Assembly: GCA_003451935.1 (NCBI GenBank)
Contig: DMJA01000016.1
Span: 1 to 5,744 of the forward strand
DNA length: 5,744 bases
Source of the DNA: Verrucomicrobiota bacterium
GTDB taxonomy: Bacteria; Verrucomicrobiota; Kiritimatiellia; CAIQIC01; Lenti-01
Reading direction: 5' to 3'
Positions 5,370 to 5,744 of the stretch are shown here, in pieces. Positions within the stretch are counted from its first letter, which is position 1, and every line of letters starts with the position of its first letter. The position numbers and the translations under genes are program-made. Below the pieces are notes generated by a model. The model did not search any database and was not told the origin of the DNA. It saw only the letters and a list, made by a program, of their open reading frames with translations.

Positions 5370-5386
5370 AGAAACAGAGGATTCAG

Positions 5387-5704
5387 ATGGAAGCGTATGC
5401 GGTGATCGAAACCGGTGGAAAACAGTACCGGGTTCAAAAGGATGATGTGCTCGCGGTCGAGCTGCTGGACGGGGCCGAGGCGGGCAAGCCCGTCGAACTG
5501 GGCCGCGTGCTGGCGTTCAACGATGGCTCGGGCCTGAAGATCGGTTCACCCGAGGTCGCGGGCGTCAAGGTGATGGCCGAGGTGGTCGCGGAATTCCGCG
5601 CGCCGAAAGTCGTGGCGTTCAAGAAAAAGCGCCGCAAGGGATATCATCGCAAGGTCGGGCATCGCCAGGACCTGCTCAGGGTGAAGATCGCGTCCATCGC
5701 GTAA
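5387..5704 (+). CDS. rplU: 50S ribosomal protein L21
   Basis: The product is 105 residues, the standard length of bacterial L21 (bL21), which binds 23S rRNA in the large ribosomal subunit. The N-terminus MEAYAVIETGGKQYRVQKDD is the family's signature beginning. The typical lysine/arginine-rich FKKKRRKGYHRKVGHRQ segment (about 78-94), which contacts rRNA, precedes the closing LLRVKIASI. The start is fixed by homology and by AGAGG (5376-5380) 6 bases upstream. rpmA follows 16 bases downstream, the conserved rplU-rpmA order, so the two are certainly cotranscribed. No sign of damage or unusual composition. Confidence 0.98.
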   Translation: MEAYAVIETGGKQYRVQKDDVLAVELLDGAEAGKPVELGRVLAFNDGSGLKIGSPEVAGVKVMAEVVAEFRAPKVVAFKKKRRKGYHRKVGHRQDLLRVKIASIA

Positions 5705-5720
5705 GGCAAGGAGACGGACA

Positions 5721-5744
5721 ATGGCACATAAAAAGGCAGGCGGC
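5721..5744 (+). CDS. rpmA: 50S ribosomal protein L27, first 8 codons
   Basis: The last 24 bases of the window encode MAHKKAGG, the conserved start of bL27, whose N-terminal tail reaches the peptidyl-transferase centre of the 50S subunit. AAGGAG (5708-5713) lies 7 bases upstream, and the position right after rplU is the universal bacterial arrangement. No N-terminal extension of the kind cleaved in Firmicutes is present. The rest of the gene lies outside the window. Confidence 0.95.

Overview
The window looks like part of a GC-rich bacterial chromosome (roughly 60% G+C by eye) from a Gram-negative-type organism. Strong AAGGAG-type ribosome binding sites, a tRNA gene with an encoded CCA, and an rplU-rpmA pair place it in a chromosome. 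The L21 N-terminus (MEAYAVIETGGKQYRV) and the mixture of genes would suit the Verrucomicrobiota/Kiritimatiellota neighbourhood, but that placement is only a guess from memory.

Layout, left to right. (1) 1-536, minus: 5' part of a glycosyltransferase gene that runs off the left edge. (2) 537-716: divergent intergenic region. (3) 717-1403, plus: CmcI/rhamnosyl O-methyltransferase-family protein. (4) 1420-2322, plus: FkbM-family methyltransferase. (5) 2319-3737, minus: large two-part protein with a kinase-like catalytic-loop motif in its N-terminal half and a class I SAM methyltransferase in its C-terminal half. It is convergent with the FkbM gene, and the two stop codons share one CTAG. (6) 3742-3909, minus: a 55-residue small membrane protein with a YIDPGSGS motif, only 4 nt upstream of gene 5 and probably cotranslated with it. 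(7) 3970-4082, minus: tRNA-Ala(GGC) with its own intrinsic terminator, a good sigma70-type promoter at 4105-4133 and an AT-rich possible UP element. (8) 4261-5262, plus: acyltransferase-3 family membrane O-acyltransferase. (9) 5302-5744, plus: rplU promoter and leader hairpin, rplU (L21), then the first 8 codons of rpmA (L27).

The genes from 1 to 3909, together with the acyltransferase at 4261-5262, fit a cell-surface polysaccharide or glycolipid assembly and decoration locus: one sugar transferase, three methyltransferases of glycan-associated types and one O-acyltransferase. They lie next to housekeeping genes (tRNA-Ala, rplU-rpmA). The most unusual item is the two-gene unit formed by the YIDPGSGS microprotein and the kinase-like/methyltransferase protein, which has its own candidate promoter behind the tRNA terminator. 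No CRISPR array, insertion sequence or rRNA is visible. No stretch longer than about 180 bases lacks an assigned feature.
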